Shown here: in pieces, positions 1-12,328 of the stretch
How the letters are laid out: each line of letters starts with the position of its first letter
How positions within the stretch are numbered: position 1 is the stretch's first letter
From: Dugong dugon
Lineage: Eukaryota; Chordata; Mammalia; Sirenia; Dugongidae
NCBI GenBank assembly: GCA_030035585.1
Contig: CM057467.1
Span: forward strand, 69,986,941-70,050,940
Length of the DNA: 64,000 nt
Direction: 5' to 3'
Translations under genes and position numbers: made by a program
The notes under the pieces: generated by a model
Database searches by the model: none
Told to the model about the DNA's origin: nothing
The model's input: only the letters and a program-made list of their open reading frames with translations

Positions 1-294
1 CTAAGTACAGATAAGATTCTGGGGACAGGCTACCCCTGTATTATCAAGTGCAAGAATGTATAATGCAGAAGGACCTCAACATATCTGTGTGTGGAGTTAA
101 CCTGTTACTTTCTGGAATGGTTTCCTGTCTAGTGTATGTCTATAATCTGGGAAAATCCCTTCCCTTCACCTTGGGAATTGCTTTTACCTTTCTCCTGTGT
201 TGTACCTCCTAAGCCTCATATCTCATGTCTTCTTCCATTTTGGATAATATTCTCACTTTGGTGTAAACACATCCTCCAATAGGTTCCTGAGTAA
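1..294. other. anonymous AT-rich intron sequence
   Basis: No coding potential, splice-flanked ACER3 segment or recognisable repeat was seen here. Confidence 0.5.
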
Positions 295-950
295 TAGTTT
301 ATGGGACATAATTTTTTTCCAGAACTTGAATGTATAAAAATGTGTTTTGTCCCCATATTTTATTGATAGTTTAGCTGGGTACTGAATTCTAGGTTAGAAA
401 TAATTTTCCTTTAGAAAATTTAAGGCATTGATCTACTGTCCTCTAGCTTCTGGTTGTTGCTTTAAGTATAAAGCCATTCTGACTCCTGAGCCTTTGTATG
501 TATACCTGCTTCCCAACTCTAAAGATGTGTGGGGTCTTCCTTGTTTTAGTATTCTGAAATTTTATGATGCTGTATTTTGGTGTGGGTCTATTTCCATCCA
601 TTGTGCTGGGTATCCAGTGGGCTCCTTCCATCTAATAATTCATGTCCATCAATTATAGGATGTCTTCTTGAATTATTTTATTTTGGTGATGGCTTCCTCC
701 ATTCCATTTTTTTCTGTCTACCCCCCCCCCCCTTTTTTAGTGTTGGTCCTTCTATTCTGGCCCAGTAATACCCCTATTAAGACTCTTGTACTTTCTATTT
801 TTCTCTTTTTTGATCTATACTCAGAGAGACTTCTTTAACTCCTTCAGCTGACTTTTTCATATTTTGAATTTCTAAGATCCCTTTTTTTTTGATGTGTGGA
901 TATGGATTCTCTGACTTTTCCTTTTTTATAGCATACAATTCTTGGTTTAT
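295..950 (-). repeat. old LINE-like relic, antisense (probably L1 lineage)
   Basis: The text from TTTAGCTGGGTACTGAATTC onward follows a widespread old eutherian repeat, with phrases such as GGTGTGGGTCTATTTCCATC and GTGCTGGGTATCCAGTGGGC. I believe it is an L1-lineage untranslated region read antisense, but I cannot assign a subfamily. A C12 run sits at about 721-732. The AfroSINE at 951 interrupts it. Confidence 0.45.
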
Positions 951-1153
951 GGAGTCCCTGGGTAGTGCAAATGATTAAGGCACTTGGCTGCTAAACAAAA
1001 GGCTGGCAGTTCGAGTCCAACCAGTGGCCCTCAGAAAAAAGGCATGGCAACCTAATTCCAAAAAATCAGCCACTGAAAATCCTATGAAGCAAGTTCTCCT
1101 CTGACACACATGGGGTCACCAGGGTTGGAATCAGGTTGATGACAACTGGTTAT
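951..1153 (+). mobile_element. AfroSINE (tRNA-derived SINE), full length
   Basis: It begins GGAGTCCCTGGGTAGTGCAA with a Pol III A-box-like segment, has a B-box-like CAGTTCGAGTCC near 1011, and ends in the RTE-like tail GGAATCAGGTTGATGACAAC. This type starts 'GGAGTCCCTGGGT' rather than 'GAGCCCTGGTGG', so it differs from the copies at 38369 and 47276. No clean target duplication was seen. Confidence 0.88.
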
Positions 1154-3420
1154 TCTTTAATCAAGGTTACACAATTTCCCTGATTTCTGTATGGTATTTA
1201 CATCTTTGGTTGTGCCTGGCGAGTCTAGACATTGTTTACCCTTTCTGAAAAACGGACCTCCAAACCTCTGCAGTTGCCCAAATGGTATGGTATAGGTAAC
1301 AGGATCTACAGATCTAACAGTTTATTAAATAGCTTTTAACCAGTCTACTTATTTTAGACCCATCCTGTACCCCTTTTCCAAACTGCCTGTTGTGCTAATG
1401 CCTGAAACTTGAGAATATTCTATAATGCAAACTGGATTGGCTCCTGGCTTAGGATTTGGATGTCTTGGATCAGTAAATCAGTTAACAGTAGTTCATCTAC
1501 TTTCCAGCTTCTAAAATCTGGTTAAGTCTTTTCTTTGTGGGTTTATCCTTTTAAATGAATCTCTTTGCCCTAGTCTTAGCAGGGTGACGAAGGGAGCAGA
1601 ATTAGATACTTGCTGATCTTCAATATTGTATCTTTATTTTCTCTTTCATTAATTTCTGCCCTTATCTTTACTGTTTTCATTCTTTGTTTCTGTTTGGGTT
1701 TATTCTAGTGATATGTTTTCTAATTCATGAAGTTGGATGCTTAGTTCTTTATTTTTTTGGCTTACCTATTTCTAATGTAAACATCTAAGGTTATAAATTT
1801 CCCACAAAGAACTACTGTAGCTACATCCTACTTTGTAGTATCTTTATTGTGATTCCATTTTAAGTATTTTTAAATTTCCGTTACGATTTCTTTCTTTTTT
1901 TACTTGTGAGGCATTTAGAAGTGTGCTTTTAAATTTCAAAATATTTGGGCTATTTTGAATAATCTTGTCTTGTTTTGTTTAAATGAACTGCACTATGGTT
2001 AGAGAACATATGCATGACACCAATTCTTTAAAGTTTGTTGAGCCTTCTTATAAAGCCTAGAACCTGGTTAATTTAACAATTATTTTACATATGCTGAAAA
2101 GACTGCATTCTCTAATTATTGATTGAATGGTTTGAAGGTCCATTAGATCAATTTTGTTACTGTGTTACTCAAATATCTATGTCCTTATTAATATTTTTTG
2201 AGCGAGCTAACATTTACTAAGTAAGCTGTGTTAATGTAAGTCAGCACAATGGAGTGCTTATCTATTTCTCTTGGCAATTCTTAGAATTTTTGCTTAAAAT
2301 TTTGAGTAAAGTTTTAGAATTACATTTCTCTCTAGTAAATAGAATCTTCCCTTAATGCAGCCAACACATTTATTTTAAATAATGCCTTATGCCTTAACAT
2401 TTTTTTCCTGTTATTAAAATGGCTAATCCAGCTTTCTTATAGTCAGTATTTATGTGGTATATATATTTTTATATCCCTTTCTTTCAAAATTTCTATGTAT
2501 TTATGTCTTAACTATGTTTCTTATGAATATCATGTGGCTGGATTCCTCAACCCCCGCCTCCATTTGACAGTCTTAACTGCTTGGTTTTTGTCTATATATA
2601 TTTACTGTGATTACTGACATACTTTGAATTATTTCTACCTCTCTGTTTTCTGCTTTGTATTTGTCCTGATTTTCTCTGCTGCCTTTTTTTGCCTTCTCAT
2701 ACCTTCCTTTAGATTCACTCTTTAAAATCCAGTTTACTTTGCCATGTTTTTAAAAGTTATTATATATTGAAATTTTATTTTTAGTGGTTACTGAAAATGC
2801 AAATTTAAAATCTAAAACTAATCAATATATGTATCTTCGTCCCAAATGAAGAGGAACTTTGAAACTATAGGGTTACTATGAGTCAGAATCAACTCAACGG
2901 CAACAGGTCTGGTTTTTTTTTTTAATCTATGTAACTTCTACTATCCTCTTCTATCTTACATTTGTCCAGTGTTTTAGTTCCATTTTACTTTTTGTAACCT
3001 CTTAAATTAGATATTATTTTAAAATAAGTCAATATTTTGTTCAGATACTCTCATGGGTTTATAATTTTTTCTCCTTCACTATTCCTTCCTGCATTTCAGA
3101 TCTTCCTAAAAAATATCTTTTTGAAGGTCTTTTAGTAAGGGGCACTAGTAAACTCCATCCATTTTCGTTTCTCTGAAATGTCTTTATTTAACCCTTATTC
3201 TTAAAAGGGTATATACAATTCTAAGTTGATGGTTAATTTCTCCCAACATTGTGAGGATAATAATCCACTGCATTTTGGCTCCCATTGTTGTTTTTGATAA
3301 GTCTGCTGGAGACTAACTGCTATTCCTTTGTTGATAATATGTCTTTTATCTCTGGATGTGATGTTTTTAAGATGTTTGTCTTTGGTTTTCAGTAATTTTA
3401 GCATATTTATCTAGAGGTAT
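1154..3420 (-). repeat. old L1-lineage relics, antisense, with AfroSINE tail inside
   Basis: From about 1640 the sequence follows the antisense of an old L1 region: AGAAGTGTGCTTTTAAATTTC, then GATTGAATGGTTTGAAGGTCC. Around 3130-3400 it resembles another old L1-end segment. It is strongly diverged, with no intact frame. 1154-1590 is less clear but continues the relic interrupted by the SINE. Confidence 0.45.
2859..2922 (+). mobile_element. AfroSINE 3' tail fragment
   Basis: GGTTACTATGAGTCAGAATC followed by AACTCAACGGCAACAGGTCT and a T run is the standard AfroSINE 3' end. The tRNA-like head is missing. Confidence 0.75.
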
Positions 3421-3627
3421 CAACCAGGATTCAATTGCATATAATAGAAATTACTCTATTTTAAGTAGAAAACAACTTAATATTGGCATTAGATGCTTTC
3501 AAAACCAACAGAAATGTTGAATGAGCAAGACGTAGGCTCTCCAGAGCCATAAGGCACAACCGAGCTCAACACTAGTAAATGAATGCCTTACATACTACCA
3601 CTCCTCTCCCTGACTTAATCTGGTTCT
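3421..3627. other. anonymous sequence
   Basis: Short, diverged sequence between two old L1 blocks. No feature was recognised. Confidence 0.4.
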
Positions 3628-4949
3628 GAATTCACATCAAGACACACCATAGTCTAATTTCTGAAAATTAAAGACAAAGGAAAAATCTTGAAAGCAGTGA
3701 GAGAGAAACAACAGGTTATCTGTAGGGGAAAAACAATTAGAATCACAGAGGATTTCTCATCAGAAAATCTTAAGGCCAGAAAAAAGTGGCACAATTTTTC
3801 AAGTTCTGAAAGAAAAGAATTATCGACCTAGAATCCTATATCTGGTGAAAATATCCTTCAAGAATGAAATGGATGTGAGCAGCCACCTAAAATACTCCAC
3901 TGGTCTCACCCCTTCGGGAGCAAGACAGAATGAAGAAAACTGAAGACATAAGGGAAAATTAGTCCAAAGGACAAGTAGACCACAACTACCACGGCCTCCA
4001 CCAGACTGAGTCCAGTACAACTAGATGGTGCCCAGCTACCACCACTAACTGCTCTGACAGGGATCACAATAGAGGGTCTCGGACAGAGCTGGAGAAAAAT
4101 GTAAAACAAAATTATAACTCACAAAAAAGGACCAGACTTACTGGCTTGACAGAGACTGCAGAAATTCTCAGAGTATGGCCCCCGGACACCCTCTTAGTCA
4201 GTAATGAAGTCACTCCTGAGGTTCACCCTTCAGACAAAGATTAGACAGGCCCATAAAACAAAATGAGACTAAAGGGGCACACAAGCCCAGGGGCAAGGAC
4301 TAGAAGGCAGGAGGGGACAGGAAAGCTGGTAATAGGAATTCCAAGGTCAAGAAAGGAGAGTGTTGACATGTCGTGGGGTTGTTAACCAATGTCATAAAAC
4401 AATATATGTACTAACTGTTTAATGAGAAGCTAGTTTGTTCTGTAAACCTTCATCTAAAGTAAAAAAAAAAAAAAAAAGCCTTATTAAAAAAAAAAAGAAT
4501 GAAATGGAAATCAAGACATTCTTAGATGAAGGGAAACAATTTGTTGCCAGCAGATCAACCCTAAAAGAATGACTAAGTTATCTGAACAGAAAGGAAATGA
4601 TAAAGAAGGAATATTGGAATGTCAGGAAGGAAGAAAGAACAACAGAAAGAGTAAAAATATAGATAAATACATTTTCATTCTCCTCTTGAGTTTTCTAAAT
4701 TATGTTTGATGGTTGAGGCAAAAATCATAATCTTGTCTGATGTGGTTCTAAATGCGTGTAGAGAAAATATTTAAGACAATTATATTTTAAACAGGGAAGG
4801 GTAAAGGAGATGGGGGGGTAAGGTTTCTGCACTTCATTAGAACTAGTAAAATGTTAATACCAGTAGACTGTAGTAAGTTATAAACATATAATGTAATAGT
4901 GAGAGTAATCACTAAAAAAGCGAGACAAAGAGAAACACTCACAAACACT
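3628..4949 (+). repeat. old L1: ORF1 3' part and inter-ORF spacer
   Basis: 3650-3872 and 4495-4690 together follow the L1 ORF1 C-terminal coding region (AAGACAAAGGAAAAATCTTG, CTTAAGGCCAGAAAAAAGTG, GAATCCTATATCTGGTGAAA). 4690-4945 is the ORF1-ORF2 spacer with TTTCTAAATTATGTTTGATG. It is split by the younger L1 tail at 3873-4494. The same old L1 appears to resume at 7491, but its ORF2 endonuclease and reverse-transcriptase part is missing between the two blocks. Confidence 0.75.
3873..4494 (+). mobile_element. 5'-truncated lineage L1 (3' UTR only) with target duplication
   Basis: This is the 3' UTR of the L1 family seen whole at 18636-23251: TCACCCCTTCGGGAGCAAG, then GACATGTCGTGGGGTTGTTA, then an A-rich tail. 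It is flanked by a perfect 13-bp duplication, AAGAATGAAATGG, at 3860-3872 and 4495-4507, so it inserted into the old L1 ORF1. It has a single 3' tail, unlike the copies at 22183-23251 and 35507-36536. Confidence 0.92.
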
Positions 4950-7490
4950 ATGTCATTGTTGTTGTTAGGTGCTGCTGAGTCAGTTCCGACTCATAGCAAC
5001 CCTATGTACAACAGAATGAAACACTGCCCGGTCCTGGGCCATCCCCACATACTTTTGTTATGCTTGAGCCCACTGTTGCAGCCACTATGTCAGTCCATCT
5101 CGTGGAGGGTCTTTCTCTTTTTTGCTGACCCGCTACTTTACCAAGCATGATGTTCTTCTCCAGGGACTGATCCTTCCTGATAACATGTCCAAAGTATGTG
5201 AGATGTAGTCTCGCCATCCTTGCTTTTAAGGACCATTCTGGCTGTACTTCTTCCAAGACAGATTTGTTCGTTCTTCTGGCAGTCCATGGTATATTCAGTA
5301 TTCTTTGCCAATACCATAACTCAAAGGCGTCAATTCTTCTTCTTTCTTATTCACTATCCATGGCTTGGGTCAGGCGCACTTTAGTCTTCAAGGTGACATC
5401 TTTGCTTTTTAACACTTTAAAGGAGTCTTTTGTAGTAGATTCGCCCAATGCAATGCGTCGTTTTGATTTCTTGACTGCTGCTTTAATGGGCGCTGACTGT
5501 GGATCCAAGTAAAATGAAATCCTTGACAACTTCAATTTTTTATCTGTTTATCATGATGTTGCTTACTGGTCCAGTAGTGAGGATTTTTGTTTTCTTTATG
5601 TTGAGGTGTAATCTATACTGAAGGCTGTGGTCTTTGTTCTCCTTCATCAGTAAGTGCTACAAGTCCTCTTCACTTTCAGCAAGCAAGGTTGTGTCATCTG
5701 CATAACAGATTGTTAAAGAGTCTTTCTCCAATCCTGATGCCATGTTCTGCTTCATGCAGTCCAGCTTCTCATACTGTTTGCTCAGCAGACAGACTGAGTA
5801 AGTATGGTGAAAGGATATAAACCTGATGCACACCTTTTCTAACTTTAAACCATACAGTATCCCCTTGTTATATTTGAACGACTGCCTCTTGATCTATGTA
5901 CAGGTTCCTCATGAGCACAATTAAGAGTTCTGGAACTCCCACTCTTTTCAAAGTTATTCATAATTTGTTATGATTCACTCAGTCGAATGCTTTTGCATAG
6001 TCAATAAAACACAGGTAAACATCTTTCTGGTATTCTCTGCTTTCAGCCAAGATCGATCTGACATCAGCAATGACATCCCTCATTTCATGTCCTCTTCTGA
6101 AACCAGCTTGAATTTCTGGCAGTTCCCTGTTAATGTACTGCTACAGCTGCTTTTGAATCATCTTCAGCAAAATTTTACTTGTGTAAGACATTAATGATAT
6201 TATTTGATAACTTCCACATTTAGTTGAATCATCTTTCTTTGGAATAGGCATAAATACGAATCTCTTCCAGTGGGTTGGCCAGGTAGCTGTCTTCCAAATT
6301 TCTTGGCATAGACGAATGAGCACTTCAAGCGTTGCATCCATTTGTTAAAAGATCTCAGTTGGCATTCTGTCAATTCTTGGATCCCTGTTTTTCACCAATG
6401 CCTTCAGTGCAGCTTGGACTTCTTCCTTCAGTACCATCGGTTCCTGATCATATGCTACCTCCTAAAATGGTTGAACGTCAACCAATTCTTTTTTGTACAG
6501 TGACTCTGGATTCCTCCCATCTTCTTTTGATGCTTCCTGCATCATTTAATATTTTCCCCATAGAATTCTTCAATATTGCAATTCGAAGCTTGAATTTTTT
6601 TCTTCAGTTCTTTCAGCTTAAGAAATGCTGAGCATGTTCTTCCCTTTTGGTTTTCTAACTCCAGATCTTTGCACATGTCATTATAATACTTTCCTTTGTC
6701 TTCTTGAGCTGCCCTTTGAAATCTTCTGTTCAGCTCTTTTACTTCATCATTTCTTCCATTTGCTTTAGCTACTCGACGTTTAAGAGCAAGTTTCAGAGTC
6801 TCTTCTGACATCCATTTTGGTCTTTTTCTTCTTCCCTGTCTTTTAAATGACCTCTTGCTTTCTTCCTGTATAATGTCTTTGATGTCATTCCACAACTCAT
6901 CTAGTCTTTGGTCATTAGTGCTCAATGCGTCAAATCTATTCTTGAGATGGTCTCTAAATTCAGGTGGGATACGCTCAAGGCCATACTTTGGCTCTTGTGG
7001 ACTTGTTCTAATTTTCTTCAGCTTCAACCTGAACTTGTATATGCAACTGATGGTCTGTTACGCAGTCCTCCCTGGCCTAGTTCTGACTGATGATATTGAG
7101 CTTTTCCATTGTCTCTTTCCACAGTGGTAGTCAATTTGATCCCTGTGTATTCCATCTGGTGAGGTCCATGCATATAGTTGCTGTTTATGTTGTAAAAAAA
7201 ATGTATTTGCAATGAACAAGTCGTTGGTCTTGCAAAATTCTATCATGCGATCTCCAGCATTGTTTCTATCACCAAGGCCGTATTTTCCAACTACCGATCC
7301 TTCTTTGTTTCCACCTTTCCCATTCCAATCACCAATAATTATCAATGCATCCTAATTGCATGTTCAATCAATTTCAGACTGCCAAAGTTGGTAAAAATCT
7401 TCAACTTCTTCATCTTTGGCCTTAGTGATTGGTGTGTAAATTCAAATAACAGTGGTACTAACTGGTCTTCCTTGTAGGCATATGGATATT
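4950..7490 (-). mobile_element. RTE-clade LINE, 5'-truncated, antisense
   Basis: Read on the minus strand this is a degraded RTE (BovB-related) ORF. It runs from the C-terminal half of the AP endonuclease (7058-7345; IIIGDWNGKGG near 7330 and DQIDYH near 7135) through a charged linker (6542-7027, 161 residues open) to the reverse transcriptase (MPIPKKDD near 6250; catalytic YADD at 5693-5704). The 3' end is at 4950, where the tail becomes GCACCTAACAACAACAATGA. The full element is about 3.2 kb, so this copy lacks the 5' UTR and endonuclease start. Several stops and frameshifts make it inactive. No target duplication is visible. Confidence 0.9.
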
Positions 7491-7840
7491 ATAGCTAAAG
7501 CAATTTTGAAAGAGAAGAATCAATCTATGTGATTTGAAAACTTATTATATACATACAGTAATCAAGACTGTGGTATTGGCAGACAGACAGAAAGACACAC
7601 AGGTCAATGAAACAGAATAGAGAATCCAGAAAAAAATGCACACAAATATACCTAAATGATTTTTAACAAAGGTGAAAAAGCAATTCAATGATGAAATAAT
7701 AGCCTTTTCAACAAATGTTTCTGCAGCAACTGGATATCCATAGGCGAAAAAAACAAACAAACTGTGACTTAAGCTTCAAAGCTTATACAGAAATTAACTC
7801 AAAATGAATCACAGTCTTAACTGTAAAACATAGAACTATA
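7491..7840 (+). repeat. old L1 ORF2 C-terminal part, left half
   Basis: CTAAAGCAATTTTGAAAGAG followed by CAGTAATCAAGACTGTGG, GTCAATGAAACAGAATAGAG and CAACTGGATATCCATAGGCG is the L1 ORF2 region downstream of the reverse transcriptase. It is interrupted at 7845 by the ERVL provirus and resumes at 12334. Confidence 0.8.
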
Positions 7841-7915
7841 CAAACTGTCTCAGGCTGAGTTATCTAGAGAAGCAAAGCCAGTAAAGCATATAAGTATATA
7901 TATATAGTTCTTGGA

Positions 7916-9964
7916 CCCATTCAGAGAGATCTATCCACATACCTCTTCCCCATACCTCCTTGTCTCCAATTTTGCAATCATGTTCCTTCCAAGTCTCTGA
8001 CCATCCAGCCAAACCACTGGCCACAGCCCATGAATCAGAATATAATCACACATCTGGACATCTCCCCTTCCAAGTAAAATGAACAACCGGGTGCACTGCT
8101 TGAAGTTCTGCCCGTTGGGAGGATTTCCCTCCACCACTGTCCTTCAGGGAGGTCCCAGAAACGGGCTGTAGTGCTGCCGCTGTCTACTTTCGAGTGCTGC
8201 ATGCATATCGCATAGAACTATCTGTAAATCAGGCACAAGTTTTCTCTTCTTCAGTCAACTGATCATAAGGAACTATCCATGATGCCACAGGTGCAGACTG
8301 GGAGATGGAAGTACGTAATGTGACAGGAGGGGAGACCATGGGTATTTGGGCCAGTTCCTCATGTAACTTACTTGTGCCTTCAGGTCCTGCTGGGCCCAAT
8401 ATCATATATACCACTTTCATTTAATGATGGAGTGCTGCTGTGTACAGCCAACTTTATGACTCTGTGGGTCAGATGACACCCAGTTCATGATGGGCAGCTC
8501 AGGCCGCATGGTGACTTGGTTTCCAATGGTTAAGCATTCAGTCTCTACTAAGGCCCAGTAACAAGCCCAAAGCTGTTTCTCAAAAGGAGAGTAGTTATCT
8601 GCAGAGGATGGCAGGGCTTTACTCCAAAATTCTAAGGGTCTGCACTGTGATTCACCAATAGGGGCCTGCCAAAGACTCCAAACAGCATCTCTACCTGCCA
8701 CTGACACTTCAAGCACCATTGGATCAGCTGGATCATACAGCCCAAGGGGCAGAATGGCTTGGCGCAGCAGGCTGAACCTGTTGCAGAGCCTTCTCTTGGT
8801 CTGGGCCCCGCTCAAAACTAGTGGCTGTTTGAGTCACTTGATAAATAGGCTGGAGCAGCACACCCACATGAGGAATATGTTGCCTCCAAAATCCAAAGAG
8901 ACCCACTAGGTGTTCTGCCTCCTTTTTAGTTGTGGAAGGGGCCAGATGCAATACCTTATCTTCCACTTTAGAAGGAATATCTTGACATGCCCCACACCAC
9001 TGGACCCCTAGAAATTTCACTGAGGTGGAAGGAGCCTGAATTTTTGTGGGATTAATTTCCCACCCTCTAGCACACAAATATTATACCAATAAGTCCAGAG
9101 TCATTGACACTTCTTTCTTACTAGGTCCAATCAGCATAACATCATCCATGTAATGGACCACTGTGACATCCTGTAGAAGGGAAAGGTGATCAAGGTCCCT
9201 GAGGACTAAATTATGACATAGGGCTGGAGAGTTGATGTAGCCCTGACGTAGGCAAGTACAGGTATATTTCTGGCCTTGCCAGTTGAAGGCAAATTGCTTC
9301 TGGTGGTCCTTCAAAACAGGTATGGAGAAAAAGGCATTAGCCAGATCAATGGCTGCATACCAGGTGCCAGGAAATGTATTAATTTGCTCAACCAATGAAA
9401 CCACATCTGGAACAGCAGCTGCAACTGGAGTCACCACCTGGTGACCCTGTCATTCTCCAAGATCCATCTGTTTTTTGTACAGGCCAGATAGGCGAGTTGA
9501 ATGGAGATGTGGTGGGAATCACCACCTCCACATCCTTCAAGTCCTTGATGGGTGGCAGTAATCTCTGCAATCCCTTCAAGGAGGCAGTATTGCTTTTGGT
9601 TTACTATTTTCCTAGGTAGGGGCAGTTCTAATGGCATCCACTTGGCTTTTCATACCATAATAACCTTTACTTCATTTGTCAGGGATTCAACATGGGGGTT
9701 CTGCCAGTTGCTGAGTATATCTGTTCCAATTATGCATTTCTGAACCGGGGAAATCACTATAGGAAGGATTCAGGGGCCCACCGGACCTACTGTAAGATGG
9801 ACATAAGCTAAGACTCCATTAATAAACTGACCTCCATATGCCCATACTCTGACTGGCTGGTCATAGTGATGTTTCGGATCTCCTGGAATTAGTGTCAGTT
9901 CAGATCTGGTATCCAGTAATCTCCCAAAAGTCTGATTATTTCCTTTTCCCCAATGAACAATCAC
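7916..9964 (-). pseudogene. ERVL protease / reverse transcriptase / RNase H region (fossil)
   Basis: Minus-strand frames show a protease-like LDTRSELTLIPGD (9770-9964), a reverse transcriptase with the YMDD motif (9081-9437) and an RNase H region with FWSKALPSSADNYSPFEKQL (8417-8815), continuing towards 7916. The order and motifs are those of ERVL pol. All frames are broken fossils. Confidence 0.85.
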
Positions 9965-11829
9965 CCTTGTAAAAGGCTGTAGATCCCTTTGGGAATGCTG
10001 GGAGAAAGATTAACAGTATAAGTTTTTGGCAGTGTATTGAAGTCCTTCCTCAAGGGGACCCAGCCTTCCCCTCATTCAAGGGGTTGTGGGTCTTTAAACT
10101 CTCTCAAGTCTGGGAACTGACTGAGGGACCGTGATTCTCTATTCTGGCGACTCGAGTTAGACTGCTGTTCACTTGATGTAGAATTCATCTGCTTGTACAG
10201 ATCAAGTAAATATTTAGTAGATTTCCTATATATTTCACTCCTAGGGACACCATGACTAAGTAGCCAGTGTTGTAAGTCCATACGAGTCAGACTTTTCTGA
10301 TTACTGCACTGACTCTGCTGTCCATTACGGTAACCACGCCACCTTGTCTTTGTCAAATGAGTGCCACCACTTGTCCCCTACCACCATGGGGTCCAATCAA
10401 CCCCACTGTAGTTAGGTGTCTTAATTCAGTTAGGTCAGTTGCCACTGTCAAATCTGACTTACATAAAACAGCAATCACAGCAGTCTTCAAGGATGCTGGA
10501 GCTCCCTTCACAAATTTGTTCCTCACAGTTGTGGTAAAAGGTATGTCCTCTGGGCATTCCATGTGTGGATCTGTGGGTCTAACCTGATAAATCCATTCCA
10601 GCATGCTAATTTCCCTAAGCCTTTGGATACCTTCTTCAACAGTATATCAAGGCAAGTCTGGTACTTCAACTTGATTTAGCGTAAGTCACTATGTAATCCA
10701 TGCTTCAGCAACCCAACCAAATAAACTATTAGATCCTTTCCTAACTTCTGGAGCTGAAACACTAGATGAAGAATCTGTGCTTACTGAGCCCATATCAGTA
10801 AACTCAGACTGATCCATCTTTATGTTCCCTGTACCATTATCCCACACCCTTAATAGACATTCCCATACATATTCCCCAGGTTTCTCTTTGCACATATTAG
10901 AAAAGTAAAGTAGTTCTTTTTGAGTGTAGCACACCTCCTCCTGGGTCACACTTTGTACTTAACCTTTTGGGGCTTATTGGGACTTAAGTCTACTTATATG
11001 TCTAGAAGCCAAAATAGGTGGTGGGGAAATGTTTTGGAATTTTCAGTATTGTCTTGTAAAGCATCTGTCTCAGGCAAGCCCCAGGCAATGATTCAAACAA
11101 AGGCTCTTTAGATGCAGCTGGGTTAATCTCATTAAATGGGGTGAAGGGGCTAATGGTTTTACTGGGGAAGGTGGTTTAGCAGACAAACATGGAGTAATTG
11201 CTACAGATGGGAGTGAGAAGGCTGGTTCTGCTGGCAGGAGTGATTCAAAGGAATTTAGGGGCTCAGTGTCTCCAGCTTCCTGATTATCTGCCCATATGTT
11301 CCCATCCCAAGTTTCAGGATCCCATTTCTTCCCAATCAATGCCCTCAATTTAACTTCAGATCCGTCTTGAGATTGGCAGTTGAGCTGGCATTGTAATTCA
11401 GCCTCTCTTATGATAAGGCTCTAGGATTGGTTTTCAGCAATATCAGACCTGTTACTACAAGAAATAAGGCTTTCTCTCAAGGCACAAGTGGAAACTTTGA
11501 GGTCGTTTATGTGGCACTTGAGCTCTGACTCTGAAGCCCTGAGCTCATCTCTTTCTTTCACAAGCTTCCTTATAATTCTCATTATGACAAAAACTTTAGA
11601 AAGGTATCACACATGCAACCTCCCAGAGCGTCCCCTTTCACCAATACCTGATGTATTGGTGGTGATATTTTGCGTACTTTTATTGCCACTTCACGCCATG
11701 GATTAGCAGTGCCCTCTTTACTACTGAAAGCAGAGTCATCAGCATCTTTAAGACTAACCAGACTTGAGAATCAATTTAGAAAACTCATCTTTACAATTCT
11801 GTTTCTCTAGAACCACTCTTGGTACCAAA
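9965..11829 (-). pseudogene. ERVL gag-like region (fossil)
   Basis: Broken reading frames on the minus strand (for example 10072-10356, 10353-10604, 10689-10949 and 11070-11348) carry gag-type sequence of ERVL elements, such as DLQHWLLSHGVPRSEIYRKS. It lies between the LTR and the protease region, as expected. No intact protein. Confidence 0.7.
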
Positions 11830-12328
11830 TGTCTTAGGTTAGGTTCTCTGAAGAAACAAAACCAGTAAAGCGTGTAGGTATATATAGAGAGCGATTTATA
11901 TCAAGGAAATGGCTTCCCCTGATTCACATAATCGCAGGGGCTGGTGAACCCAAGATCAGCAGGTCAGAAAGCAGGGCTCTTGCTCACAGGCTGCGATGAT
12001 CGACAAATCCCAAGACCAGCAGGCAAGATCCCAGGGAAGCTGCTAGCTCAAGTCCCAAGAACCAGAGGTCAGATGAAAAGGAGCCAGCTGCAGGATCCAG
12101 AAGGAGCAAAAGCCCATGAGCCTTAGCAGAATGTCCACTTACATTCGATGCAGGCCACAGACCCAAGGAAACTCCCTTTCAACTGACTCGCTGCTCACAG
12201 CAGATCCCGTCACGGAGGTGGTCACATTATATCAAATTTCATCATGGAAGTGATTGCCACATCATACAACCGCCAAACCACTGAAAATCATGGTCCGGCC
12301 AAGTTGACACACAACCTTACCCATCACA
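11830..12328 (-). repeat. ERVL 5' LTR (~499 bp)
   Basis: On the minus strand it starts TGTGATGGGTAAGGTTGTGT, followed by GTCAACTTGGCCGGACCATG, typical of MLT2/ERVL LTRs, and ends CTAACCTAAGACA. Directly after it lies TTTGGTACCAAGAGTGG, the likely primer-binding-site region. The outer edge abuts the CAAAC duplication. Confidence 0.88.

Larger units (their letters stand above)
7846..12328 (-). mobile_element. ERVL-family provirus fossil, antisense
   Basis: A class III (ERVL-type) endogenous retrovirus inserted in the old L1. Perfect 5-bp target duplications, CAAAC, lie at 7841-7845 and 12329-12333, the duplication length expected of ERVL. Element ends are TG...CA. In element order the parts are: 5' LTR 11830-12328, gag-like region about 9965-11829, protease/reverse transcriptase/RNase H about 7916-9964, and a short 3' LTR remnant 7846-7915. 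It is broken, with well over ten breaks, and incomplete; no gene is whole. It is ancient, but younger than the L1 it sits in. Confidence 0.92.

Noticed and set aside
951-1030. Possible tRNA gene (A and B boxes)
   Set aside because: The tRNA-like head belongs to an AfroSINE. There is no complete cloverleaf and the SINE body and tail follow.
6542-7027. 161-codon minus-strand ORF as a possible host protein
   Set aside because: Its text is the linker between endonuclease and reverse transcriptase of an RTE element, flanked by the other RTE domains.
8229-9437. ERVL open frames as a domesticated retroviral gene
   Set aside because: The frames are short, belong to successive parts of a decayed provirus, and show no sign of a maintained whole protein.
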